64,000 nt of DNA, taken from the NCBI GenBank assembly GCA_964344685.1, contig CAYFOK010000001.1:310001-374000 (forward strand), read 5' to 3'. The DNA comes from Scalindua sp964344685. Lineage in GTDB: Bacteria; Planctomycetota; Brocadiia; Brocadiales; Scalinduaceae. Numbering within the stretch: the first letter of the stretch is position 1; each line of letters starts with the position of its first letter. The notes under the pieces are model-generated. The model ran no database searches, was not told the origin of the DNA, and was given only the letters and a program-made list of their open reading frames with translations. Positions 36,303-44,879 of the stretch are shown here, one piece after another. Position numbers and translations under genes: made by a program.

Positions 36303-36353
36303 CTCTTTCGAGAGGAGTCCAATAATGGTTGCCTTTCTTTCGAAAGGAGTCCA
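36303..36353. repeat. two copies of a short hairpin repeat (CTTTCGAAAGGAGTCCA)
   Basis: CTTTCGAGAGGAGTCCA at 36305-36321 and CTTTCGAAAGGAGTCCA at 36337-36353, 32 bp apart. A third copy, CTTTCGGAAGGAGTCCA, is at 44832-44848. The first ten bases are self-complementary. Confidence 0.6.
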
Positions 36354-36394
36354 GCTTGTTTAATAGAGATAATAAACTAAATGCTCGGAATTTA

Positions 36395-37576
36395 CTACTC
36401 TTTACTTTGATATTCAGCTGGCCTGTCAATATTCGGCAGCATCAGAACCAGCATTCCTGCTATTGGAAGCGCACATGCTGCGACTCTTAGAGATGTTTCC
36501 ATGCTAGAATGATCTGCAATGTACCCGATTACGGGAAGCATGAGGCCGGCAGTACCCCAGACAAGTCCCATAGAAATTCCCGCGGCAGAGCTGGCCATAT
36601 CCGGGCACAGTCTTTGCACTATCAGTATATTAACTGCAGAAGCTCCAAATATAACCATACCGCTCACACCCAGTATTATCATTGAAATATTTCCGCCTGC
36701 ATGCAGAAACCATAGAAGCAGGGGGCAGGCAAGGATCGAGGAACCAGCTATTATAATTTTTCTGCTAATTCTGTCTGCAAGGTACCCGCCTATCAGGCCC
36801 CCGATACTTCCGCTGATCAGAAAAGTGGATATGGCGATCCCGCTTCTGTGCATGGTAAGCCCTTTTTCCGTAAAGAGAATTGACATGAAACTCATAAAGC
36901 TGGTAATGACAACCGAACGGGTAAACATTATCAGGAACATAATCCATAGCGGACGCGACTTCCTGTCAAAGAGTATTTTAAGATCTGACAGTCTGGCACC
37001 GTTTCCGGTCTCGTGAACCCCGGTCAGTACTTTCGTCAATACAATTGCCAGTATTACGCCGGGTAGAGACAACAGCCATAATTTATTAAATCCGTCTGAC
37101 GATACAATAGACGTGATAACGAATGGTGCTCCGGCCAATCCTATGCATCCGACCATAAGGAAGATAGACATCATAAATGTGGACTTCTTAAGGGTTAATC
37201 TGGCGACAGTAGAAACCACATTAGGATGGAAGGCCGCTACTCCTGAAGCTCCGATAACGAGCATAAAGATAAGGGTAATAAAGTTTGGCGCAATGCCAAT
37301 GCAGCTCATAAACAGTGCCGAACAGAGAACACCGGTGACAATAAACAGTTTTTTGTTAAACTTGTCACCCAGGAAACCGAATACCGGCTGTAAGATCGAG
37401 CCGAATACAGCCAGTACTGTGGGCAAGACGGACACCTGTGTTATGGTTAAATTGAGGTGAGACTGGAAGTAAGAGAGAAGAGGCATCAGAAAGCCGGCAT
37501 AGAAATCATTGAAGAGGTGAGCAGACGTTAACAGTATTATTGTTGTATAGATGAATCTACCATTGTCTTTTTTCAT
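36395..37576 (-). CDS. MFS transporter, Fsr (fosmidomycin resistance)-like
   Basis: This is a 393-residue inner-membrane protein with 12 predicted helices. Major facilitator marks: FGFLGDKFNKKLFIV in the loop 2-3 region and GGYLADRISRKIII in the second half. The block GASGVAAFHPNVVSTVAR matches the Fsr/YfnC-like subgroup, which exports small drugs. The true substrate is unknown. It follows argS on the same strand but with a 134-bp gap holding short repeats. Confidence 0.85.
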   Translation of the reverse strand: MKKDNGRFIYTTIILLTSAHLFNDFYAGFLMPLLSYFQSHLNLTITQVSVLPTVLAVFGSILQPVFGFLGDKFNKKLFIVTGVLCSALFMSCIGIAPNFITLIFMLVIGASGVAAFHPNVVSTVARLTLKKSTFMMSIFLMVGCIGLAGAPFVITSIVSSDGFNKLWLLSLPGVILAIVLTKVLTGVHETGNGARLSDLKILFDRKSRPLWIMFLIMFTRSVVITSFMSFMSILFTEKGLTMHRSGIAISTFLISGSIGGLIGGYLADRISRKIIIAGSSILACPLLLWFLHAGGNISMIILGVSGMVIFGASAVNILIVQRLCPDMASSAAGISMGLVWGTAGLMLPVIGYIADHSSMETSLRVAACALPIAGMLVLMLPNIDRPAEYQSKE

Positions 37577-37621
37577 TTAATCTTCTTCTCATTTCCATAT
37601 TACACTGCTAGAGAACTAAAA

Positions 37622-37705
37622 ATCTGAAACCTGTTTCTAAGGATTTTTTGCAATCATCCGGAATACTTCCCTGCGTCTCTCTGCTCTCTTCTCAGGTTCA
37701 AAACG
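37622..37705 (-). pseudogene. remnant of the 3' part of a flavoprotein gene
   Basis: This stretch aligns with the 3' part of the intact flavoprotein gene (about 38783-38868). In the best 57 bp there are four substitutions and one single-base deletion. On the minus strand it reads RFEPEKRAERRREVF, then frameshifts and stops. It begins directly after the stop codon of the serine protease gene, so the protease lies between an intact and a broken copy of the same gene end. Confidence 0.75.
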
Positions 37706-37710
37706 CGCCG

Positions 37711-38760
37711 CTAGGAACTTGAATCCACACCAAGGAAGGCCAGGATAGTCTTCCTTTCTACTTCGTCTATGATGGTACCTGACTTGATTTTTTCAAGCAG
37801 AAACTCCTTTATTTTAGCTGCAGGTACGGCGTAGTTGAGTTCCTTCCATATTGCCGGACTATTCTCATTGATCATGTTGTCTAAGGATTGAGAACTTTGC
37901 GCTATAGGGGTTCTGGGCGCTACCCCCCAGAGAATACCAATGATATCCCCGGTATCCCGAGTAACGACCGGAGATCCGGAGTCGCCGTCAGAAGCATCGC
38001 ATCCGACGGCAAATGCCCAGGTGCCTACTTTTTTACCATTCTCATCCAGTCCATACTTAATCTTAAATTCATTATCTCCTGAAAAGACCTTACTATCCGA
38101 ATCCCAGGCGCCCACCATATCACTGTAGTGGTTTTTGGCCCTGCCAAATCCAACCGTCAAGAGCTTTTGATTCCTGGTGATCGGGTATTCAAAACTAAAA
38201 TTTTTTGCGACAGATTGCAGTTCCTTCAGATCCGATTTACTCTCCACATTAATAGCAAAGAGTGCAAGGTCTATCTCCAGCCAGGCACCAAAAATTTGCC
38301 CGAAATTGAAACTTAGTTCAAGAAACGGAAACTCTATCTCCTTATAAACCTCCGGCTCGGTAACTAACCGTCTGTGGACATGATAATTGGTCGCTATCAA
38401 GTGAAACCCATTAAACTGTCCCAGATAGAAACCTGTGCCTTTGGCGACTTTAGCCGTCGCTTTGGCAGTCCGCCTGAGCACCTCAACAAATTGAAGCTTT
38501 TTATTTCTGAGGTCTCTCCAGGCTAATACCTTTTTACCCCACTCATCTCCCACCCGGTAGACACAGTCATTAACTGCGTCCGACAGGGCATCAAGGTCAT
38601 CAGTCTCTTCCTCTTCCTCAAATAATAGATCAAAAGAATCAACAACTCGATTCTCCCCAAAATGGTACTTCGGGTGAAGTGTTTGTGCGGACGCCGGCTC
38701 AGTGTAGAGGTGCGCAAAGGCAAGGATGAAAAGTATCGACAACAGTGGGAATTTCTTCAT
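37711..38760 (-). CDS. exported trypsin-like serine protease
   Basis: This is a 349-residue protein. Residues 1-25 are a signal peptide (ending PASAQ). An acidic stretch (FEEEEETDDLDAL, about 47-59) follows. The chymotrypsin-fold domain has a complete triad: His127 in ATNYHVH, Asp in LEIDLALFAI (about 167) and Ser in SDGDSGSPVV (about 262). It lacks a PDZ domain, unlike DegP. Its ATG overlaps the flavoprotein stop by four bases, so it is translated from the same message. Probably periplasmic; target unknown. Confidence 0.85.
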   Translation of the reverse strand: MKKFPLLSILFILAFAHLYTEPASAQTLHPKYHFGENRVVDSFDLLFEEEEETDDLDALSDAVNDCVYRVGDEWGKKVLAWRDLRNKKLQFVEVLRRTAKATAKVAKGTGFYLGQFNGFHLIATNYHVHRRLVTEPEVYKEIEFPFLELSFNFGQIFGAWLEIDLALFAINVESKSDLKELQSVAKNFSFEYPITRNQKLLTVGFGRAKNHYSDMVGAWDSDSKVFSGDNEFKIKYGLDENGKKVGTWAFAVGCDASDGDSGSPVVTRDTGDIIGILWGVAPRTPIAQSSQSLDNMINENSPAIWKELNYAVPAAKIKEFLLEKIKSGTIIDEVERKTILAFLGVDSSS

Positions 38761-39413
38761 ACCTGTTTAATTTTCCCGGAAAACCTGGCACCCATTTCGA
38801 AGGCTTTCCTGCAATCCTCCGGAAATACTTCCCTGCGTCTCTTTGCTTTCTTCTCAGGGTCAAAACGGTCGGAAACAACCTTTGAATAGTCCTTAAACTG
38901 ATAAGTATCAAAACTGAATAGTGACTCTGAAGCCCCGAAAATTATCTTCAGTACCATCTCATTAAGATCAAAGTGATGATTGTAACCATATTCTTTCATC
39001 TGTTCCTCTGTAACATTCATCGTATAAATAAACCCGGTATTGATATTTTTGGGGAAAAGCGATTTCATAGGATTGGTATATGTCAAATATGGGAACATTA
39101 AACGCTCCAAAAATGATCTCATCTCTCCGGAAGCGGTTCCATAATAGACAGGGGAGCCAAAGATGATCGCATCGGCATCCTCAATCTTTTTCAGGATTGG
39201 TTCCAGGTCATCCTTTACTATACACTTGCCATAACTTTTGCCGTCTTTTATTTTGCAGCCAAAACAGCTTGTGCATCCTTTAAAGTTTAGCTCATACAGA
39301 TGGAACAGTTCCGTTTCCGCTCCCTGTGATGCAGCTCCTTCAAGAGCTTTTTCAAGCAGCATTGCCGTATTCCATCTCTTTCTTGGACTTCCGTTAAAAG
39401 CTATTACCTTCAT
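38757..39413 (-). CDS. iron-sulfur flavoprotein / NADPH-dependent FMN reductase family
   Basis: This is a 218-residue protein. The flavodoxin-like N-terminus has the FMN phosphate loop NGSPRKRWNTAMLL, then a Cys cluster (GCTSCFGCKIKDG, then GKCIVKDD) as in iron-sulfur flavoproteins, and FGSPVYYGTASGEMRSFLER. Such proteins shuttle electrons using FMN and in some cases a 4Fe-4S cluster. The 3' end overlaps the protease gene. A degraded copy of its last third lies beyond that gene. Confidence 0.88.
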   Translation of the reverse strand: MKVIAFNGSPRKRWNTAMLLEKALEGAASQGAETELFHLYELNFKGCTSCFGCKIKDGKSYGKCIVKDDLEPILKKIEDADAIIFGSPVYYGTASGEMRSFLERLMFPYLTYTNPMKSLFPKNINTGFIYTMNVTEEQMKEYGYNHHFDLNEMVLKIIFGASESLFSFDTYQFKDYSKVVSDRFDPEKKAKRRREVFPEDCRKAFEMGARFSGKIKQV

Positions 39414-39593
39414 AAGTTATGTCTGCCTTGTTCTTTGTTCTAATAACCCTCAATAGTTTAATCACATTTCCATGTTTTGATGATACTAGATTTAATTGTG
39501 GAAACAAGAGGGGGTGGGTGGGTAAAGAATTGACTATTCCCGCCTAACAAGCTGGCGGACAGGGAAGATTTAATAGATTAAAAAAACAATAAC

Positions 39594-40571
39594 CTATCTC
39601 AATCCCATCATCGACCGTACTTCTTTCATAGTTTCTTCGGCTATATTCTTACATTTTTCAGCACCAGTATGAAGAATGTCAATTACGCTGTCAGGGTTTT
39701 TCATCAGTTCCACGCTCTTCTCTCTGATCGGTGCAAGTTCTGTGATCATGTTATCTGAAAGTATTCTTTTACAATCAACACAGCCTATCTCCGCAGACCT
39801 GCACTCCTTATTAATTCTGTCCAGCTCTGAATCTGTTGAGAAATATTTGTGCAGGGTATAGACATTACAGATATCAGGGTTTCCCGGATCATCTCTCCTC
39901 TTCCTGTTTTCATCAGTAACAGCCCTTGATAGTTTCTTCCAGATAGCTTCCGGCTCTTCGACAAGAGATATGTAATTGTTCATACTTTTGCTCATCTTAT
40001 TCTTACCGTCCAGCCCCATGATCCTGGGTGCGTTTGAAAGGATATGCTGAGGTTCAGGGAACAGTTCTCCATATCTCGTATTAAACTTTCTTGCTATTTC
40101 CCGTGAAAGCTCAATGTGCTGGACCTGGTCCTCACCAACAGGTACTGTCTGGCCTTTATACAATAAGATGTCAGCCGTCTGAAGTACTGGATAGTCAAAT
40201 AACCCTACATTGATATTCTTTTCATTCTGTTGTGCCTTGTCCTTAAATTGTGTCATTCTTTCAAGGAACCCCATAGGCGTCAGTGTGTTAAGTATCCACG
40301 TCAGTTCGGTATGTTCGGGGACTTGAGATTGAACAAATATAATACATCGGTCAGGGTCCAGGCCGGCGGCAATGTTTGTCGCGGCTGCGTTGATTATCCT
40401 CTCCTGCATTACGCCGGGGTCATACTCTATAGTGATAGCATGATAGTCTACAATTGAGAAGATACAATCGTAGTCATCAAGCAGGCTTATCCAATTCTTA
40501 ATTGCGCCCAGATAGTTTCCAATGTGGACTTCACCGCTCGGCTGAATACCGCTGAATAGTCGCTTTTTCAT
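39594..40571 (-). CDS. trpS: tryptophanyl-tRNA synthetase
   Basis: This is a 325-residue class I synthetase. SGIQPSGEVHIGNYLGAI carries the HIGH motif; the PVGEDQVQHIELSREIARKF block and KMSKSMNNYI (KMSKS) follow. It charges tRNA-Trp. Length and motifs are typical of the bacterial enzyme. It lies 27 bp downstream of dapL on the same strand, so the two are probably co-transcribed. Confidence 0.97.
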   Translation of the reverse strand: MKKRLFSGIQPSGEVHIGNYLGAIKNWISLLDDYDCIFSIVDYHAITIEYDPGVMQERIINAAATNIAAGLDPDRCIIFVQSQVPEHTELTWILNTLTPMGFLERMTQFKDKAQQNEKNINVGLFDYPVLQTADILLYKGQTVPVGEDQVQHIELSREIARKFNTRYGELFPEPQHILSNAPRIMGLDGKNKMSKSMNNYISLVEEPEAIWKKLSRAVTDENRKRRDDPGNPDICNVYTLHKYFSTDSELDRINKECRSAEIGCVDCKRILSDNMITELAPIREKSVELMKNPDSVIDILHTGAEKCKNIAEETMKEVRSMMGLR

Positions 40572-40598
40572 CTTTATAATTTGCAGAATTTAAGAGTG

Positions 40599-41822
40599 TC
40601 ATAAATTATCTTGTAACCTTTTGACTGCTTCTTTGATGTCACTGGTTTTTCCAAACGCCGAAAACCTGACAAACCCTTCACCGGCTTTACCAAACCCTGC
40701 ACCGGGTGTTGTGACAACGTGCGCTTTAGTCAGTATCTCTTCGAAAACATCCCACGACTTCTTACCGGGAAATGATGCCCAGATGTAAGGTGAATTGACT
40801 CCACCAAAAGTTTTTATACCCAGCCCTTCCAACCCATCTTTGATTATTTTCGCATTCTCCATATAGTAGTTTACTGTTTCCCTTATTTCTGACAGGCCTG
40901 TTTGTGACAAAGCTGCAATAGCTCCCCATTGGGCAATATTTGATGAACCGTTAAACAGTGTACCCATTACCCTCTGCCAGTCTTTACATACGCTCTCTCC
41001 ATCATCAAATTTCAGCTCCTTCGGTACAATAGTCCAGCCAAGTCTGACACCGGTAAATCCGGCAGGCTTTGACAGTGAACTTACCTCAATAGCACACTCC
41101 CTGGCACCTTCAATCTCGAAGATTGACCTGGGCAGCTCTTTTTCACTGATAAATTCAGAATATGCTGCATCAAAAATGATTATTGACCTGTTCTTTCTTG
41201 CAAAATCGACCAGCTCTTTAAGCTCATCTTTTGTTGCAACAGCACCTGTAGGGTTGTTAGGTGAGCATATATAGATCAAATCTGTTCTTTTGACTTTTGT
41301 TAAATCAGGAAAGAAATCGTTCTCTTCAGTACACCTCATATATTCTATACCATCAAATTCCTCTGTATCAGAATTATAATTACCGGTTGCCCCGATCATT
41401 ACTGATCCATCAACGTATACCGGGTATGCAGGGTCCTGAACCGCTACTGACACATTATTGCCGAAGAGAAAAAACAGTCTTCCGCAATCAGGTTTTGATC
41501 CGTCTGAGACAATGATCTCTTCGGGACTTACAATACCGTTATACCAGTTCTGTGAGATCCTGGTTTTTAATTTGTCTAAGAACGCCTGGGCCTGCGCATC
41601 ATCATCATATCCGGTGTAGCCCTCAGATGTACCAAGTTTAGTTACTTCTTTGTTAAGCCCTTCAACAATGTGTGTAGTTAAAGGTTCTGTAGTGTTTCCA
41701 ATGCCAAGACTTATTAATTTGGCATCAGGCTCTTTTTCCAGCAGTGCTTTTTTACGTCTTCCAATTTCAGGAAACAGATATCCTGCCTGCAGTTTTGCAA
41801 TATTCTCATTTCTTTTTACCAT
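40599..41822 (-). CDS. dapL: LL-diaminopimelate aminotransferase
   Basis: This is a 407-residue PLP enzyme that makes LL-diaminopimelate directly from tetrahydrodipicolinate in lysine and peptidoglycan precursor synthesis. Family marks: NENIAKLQAGYLFPEIGRR at the start, SLGIGNTTEPL, SPNNPTGAV, and the PLP lysine in SSLSKPAGFTGVRLGW. DapL occurs in plants, Chlamydiae, Planctomycetes and a few other bacteria, which supports the taxonomic guess. Confidence 0.95.
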   Translation of the reverse strand: MVKRNENIAKLQAGYLFPEIGRRKKALLEKEPDAKLISLGIGNTTEPLTTHIVEGLNKEVTKLGTSEGYTGYDDDAQAQAFLDKLKTRISQNWYNGIVSPEEIIVSDGSKPDCGRLFFLFGNNVSVAVQDPAYPVYVDGSVMIGATGNYNSDTEEFDGIEYMRCTEENDFFPDLTKVKRTDLIYICSPNNPTGAVATKDELKELVDFARKNRSIIIFDAAYSEFISEKELPRSIFEIEGARECAIEVSSLSKPAGFTGVRLGWTIVPKELKFDDGESVCKDWQRVMGTLFNGSSNIAQWGAIAALSQTGLSEIRETVNYYMENAKIIKDGLEGLGIKTFGGVNSPYIWASFPGKKSWDVFEEILTKAHVVTTPGAGFGKAGEGFVRFSAFGKTSDIKEAVKRLQDNL

Positions 41823-41965
41823 TATATTTCCACCTGTATTTTAAAGTTATTTAAATCATTAATATCTAAAGCTGCAAAATAATCATCTATATCTCTTCCG
41901 CTCTTAATAAGATTTCAGAGGATAAAAGTTTTCTATTATAGAGGAATTATGTGAAATGTAAAGAT

Positions 41966-42427
41966 TCAGCTCTGTTTTGCCGTAATCTCCTTTACATCAA
42001 TTGCGAGTACATTAGTTCTTGCTGCTGCGTCTGAAGAGTGGGGAAGCCTTGGTGCCTCAGGTGCATATTTTTCAATAAGCTTGTTTAAGGCAACAGTTTT
42101 TTCATCAATATCAACAACTTCCCTTATATCACCAAAAGCTATTACACTTTTATACCTGGTTCTTGATACGCACGGCATGCGCATGCCGGGAACAATTGAT
42201 ATAAACTCATCTATCTCAAAACACACTTGTTGATTTTGTTTTATATTATCAATCTTCCTGCCTTCGTCTGCGCTATGAAAATAGATTTTATTTTTATCGT
42301 ATATATAATTAACGGGAGTTATATACGGTATATTATTGAGGCATGTACCCAGTCTTCCTACTAATGCATTTGACAGTAATTCTTCGACCTCAGTGTTGTA
42401 TGCGATCTCCTTATCTCTTCTCCTCAA
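41966..42427 (-). CDS. pyridoxamine 5'-phosphate oxidase-like (NimA-type) flavin protein
   Basis: This is a 153-residue split-beta-barrel protein starting with TTG (MRRRDKEIAY, the usual family opening MRRKDREI). Marks: VGRLGTCLNNIPYITPVNYI, KIYFHSADEGRKIDNI, VCFEIDEF. Members bind FMN or F420/heme; some give nitroimidazole resistance. A physiological role cannot be assigned. It follows the DAHP synthase gene by 47 bp. Confidence 0.85.
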   Translation of the reverse strand: MRRRDKEIAYNTEVEELLSNALVGRLGTCLNNIPYITPVNYIYDKNKIYFHSADEGRKIDNIKQNQQVCFEIDEFISIVPGMRMPCVSRTRYKSVIAFGDIREVVDIDEKTVALNKLIEKYAPEAPRLPHSSDAAARTNVLAIDVKEITAKQS

Positions 42428-42474
42428 ATTGCTTATCCATTCCTTCCGGGCATGCTATCTTTTTTTATTCACTC

Positions 42475-43488
42475 TTAAAGTTCTCTTCCTATCGCTTCTG
42501 CAACTGCGGCTGATTCCTTCATCAGGGTTTCAAAACTCTCGATTGTCAGCGCCTGCGGTCCGTCAACAAAAGACTTTTCCGGATCTTTGTGAACTTCCAA
42601 AATCAATCCATCGGCACCAACAGCGATTGAACCCTTGGACATAGGGGCTACCAGTTCCCGTACACCTGTACCGTGACTGGGGTCGGTTATAACCGGAAGA
42701 TGAGTCATAAGTTTCAGATGCGGGACAGTACTTAATGACAGGGTAAATCTCGTATGTTTCTCAAATGTCCTTATACCTCTTTCACACAAAATCACATTCG
42801 GGTTGCCTTGTGAAAGTATATATTCCCCTGCCAACAGTAATTCATCTAAAGTAGCTGACATACCACGCTTTAAAATCACCGGTTTATTGCATTTACCGAC
42901 TGCTTCCAGCAACAGAAAGTTGGCCATGTTTCTCGTGCCTATCTGCAGTACGTCAACGTAGCTGCTTACAAGGTCTATATGTTCCGGGCTGAGTATTTCT
43001 GTAACTATAGCCAGTCCTGTAGCCTCTCTTGCACGGGCCAGGTATTCAAGCCCCTCTTCCTTAAGCCCCTGAAAGGAATATGGGCTGGTCCTTGGCTTGA
43101 AAGCACCTCCTCTCAGTGCAATTGCACCGGCCTTTTTAACTCCTTCTGCTATAAAATTAATCTGATCCTGATCCTCTACCGCACAAGGCCCTGCGATTAC
43201 GCCGATCTTTTTGCCTCCTAAAGCCTGATCATTAATCTTAATTTCAGTATCAGCCTTTTTTACTTCACGACTGGCTAATTTGTACGGGGTCAAGATCGGA
43301 ACAGCTTTTTCCACACCGGGTATTGTATCCCAGTATTCAGGTGGAATGTCACGTTTGTCGCCGATTACGGCAATTACTTTCCTGTTGGTACCTTCCAATA
43401 GTGTGGTCTTACATCCAACTGCCTCGACCTTTTCAATCACATGATCAATTTCACCCTGATCTGCAGTTGGTTTCATTACAATTATCAT
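42475..43488 (-). CDS. aroF: 3-deoxy-7-phosphoheptulonate (DAHP) synthase, type I-beta
   Basis: This is a 337-residue enzyme that condenses PEP and erythrose-4-phosphate, the first step of aromatic amino acid synthesis. An N-terminal ferredoxin-like (ACT-like) regulatory domain (about 1-70) is followed by the TIM barrel with VIAGPCAVEDQDQI, GGAFKPRTSPYSFQGL, ILKRGMSATLDE and DPSHGTG. The N-terminal domain suggests feedback control as in Thermotoga DAHP synthase. Confidence 0.95.
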   Translation of the reverse strand: MIIVMKPTADQGEIDHVIEKVEAVGCKTTLLEGTNRKVIAVIGDKRDIPPEYWDTIPGVEKAVPILTPYKLASREVKKADTEIKINDQALGGKKIGVIAGPCAVEDQDQINFIAEGVKKAGAIALRGGAFKPRTSPYSFQGLKEEGLEYLARAREATGLAIVTEILSPEHIDLVSSYVDVLQIGTRNMANFLLLEAVGKCNKPVILKRGMSATLDELLLAGEYILSQGNPNVILCERGIRTFEKHTRFTLSLSTVPHLKLMTHLPVITDPSHGTGVRELVAPMSKGSIAVGADGLILEVHKDPEKSFVDGPQALTIESFETLMKESAAVAEAIGREL

Positions 43489-43584
43489 GAATATACTCCA
43501 TTAGTGCGGCATAGCCGCAGCCAAATTTGCCCGTGCGGCCATGCCGTTCGGACAGGAAGTGACTAAAATTAATTTAAAGTATTA

Positions 43585-44730
43585 CTAATTACCGATTGCG
43601 TATAGATGATTATCATTAGAACCAAAATATATTGTACCGTCTGAACCTATTAACGGTGAGGATTCAATCCAGCCTTCTGTTTGATACATCCATTTCAGCT
43701 CTCCATTAGTGTCAATGGCATAAAGAGTCCCGTCACTAGAGCCGATGTAGGCTGTTCCCTCTGAGTCTACAGCCGGTGATGACTCAATCCAGCCGTTAGT
43801 CTTGAAATGCCATCTAAGGGTACAGTTGGAATTGATTGCATATACCTCCTTATTATAAGAGCCAAAATACAATATTCCGTCATTGCTGATTGCAGGTGAA
43901 GACTGAACGGTCTTTCCTGTATTAATTCTCCACTTTATCGTACCATCCGGATTAAAGGCATAAACAATGCCATTTTCTGACCCAACATAAATAACCCCGT
44001 CCTTTCCGACAGCAGGTGAAGAGAAAGACTGATAAATGTTGCTTCCAATCCTCACGTGCCACTTAAACTCTCCATTCTCATCTAAGGCATAAATAATGCC
44101 CTTGCTTATGAGAAAGTAAACGCTCCCATCAGGCCCAATTGATGGTGAAGAACTTATAGAACTGTAGGTCTTATTTTTAAAATTCCATTTCAGCTTTCCT
44201 TCTGTGTCTATTGCGTAAAGGTTACCATCTGCAGATCCGAAATAGATATGATTGTTCTTGCCGATAGTGGGCGATGAGTAAATTTCACCTTCTGTTTCAA
44301 ATGTCCACTTGAGAGTACCATCAGAATTTATTGCATAGAGTTTCTTATCTCTTGATCCGACAAAAATTGTGCCATCAAGCCCGATAGCCGGAGATGATGT
44401 AACTTCACCTCCTGTCTGGTAATCCCAGACGAGCTTGCCTTCAGGGCTAACCGCATAAAGTTTACCGTCTACCGAGCCAAAATATATTGTTTCATCCACC
44501 CCCATTGCCGGTGAAGAGGTAATCCTTTTCTCTACCGCAAATTTCCATTTAAGGTTGTTGGTCTGTGCTCCCTTAAACGAGCTCACACCGGTATGTCTCA
44601 AATCATGCCGAAACATCTGCCATGGCGAATTGACAGATTCTGCATGAGAAGAGTGAACGGCAAAACCGGCAATCAAATTAAGCGTAATACCTGTAACATA
44701 AATTGTATTCAAAAATGTTTTTTTATACAT
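43585..44730 (-). CDS. exported PQQ-like eight-bladed beta-propeller protein
   Basis: This is about 381 residues from the ATG at 44730 (MYKKTFLNTIYVTG); a further ATG exists at 44751. A signal peptide (ending SHAES) is followed by WQMFRHDLRHTG and then eight repeats of about 38 residues with the pattern SSPAIGxDGTIYFGSxDxxLYAI. Eight such blades make a closed PQQ-dehydrogenase-like propeller. Cofactor-binding residues are not evident, so it may be a BamB-like scaffold or surface protein. A close paralogue lies directly upstream. Confidence 0.85.
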   Translation of the reverse strand: MYKKTFLNTIYVTGITLNLIAGFAVHSSHAESVNSPWQMFRHDLRHTGVSSFKGAQTNNLKWKFAVEKRITSSPAMGVDETIYFGSVDGKLYAVSPEGKLVWDYQTGGEVTSSPAIGLDGTIFVGSRDKKLYAINSDGTLKWTFETEGEIYSSPTIGKNNHIYFGSADGNLYAIDTEGKLKWNFKNKTYSSISSSPSIGPDGSVYFLISKGIIYALDENGEFKWHVRIGSNIYQSFSSPAVGKDGVIYVGSENGIVYAFNPDGTIKWRINTGKTVQSSPAISNDGILYFGSYNKEVYAINSNCTLRWHFKTNGWIESSPAVDSEGTAYIGSSDGTLYAIDTNGELKWMYQTEGWIESSPLIGSDGTIYFGSNDNHLYAIGN

Positions 44731-44879
44731 AATAATATATCTTTTAACCAAAATAAGTGCCTAAAGTGTGAAGTGATCAAGAGTGCCTAAAGTTAAACAA
44801 AATTATTCTCGAAAGCGAAATTTTCTCCTTACTTTCGGAAGGAGTCCAAAGTTTACCTACATTATTTGGATTTTATTTG
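44731..44879. repeat. intergenic spacer with short dispersed motifs
   Basis: Between the two propeller genes. It contains AAGTGCCTAAAGTG and AGTGCCTAAAGTTAAAC (compare 34048-34078) and one CTTTCGGAAGGAGTCCA copy at 44832-44848 (compare 36305 and 36337). Confidence 0.5.

Noticed and set aside
36519..37016. 165-codon plus-strand frame opposite the MFS transporter
   Set aside because: It is an antisense shadow of a clear MFS gene; no family likeness.
39509..39523. possible G-quadruplex (GGGGGTGGGTGGG)
   Set aside because: Only three separate G runs; a fourth is missing.
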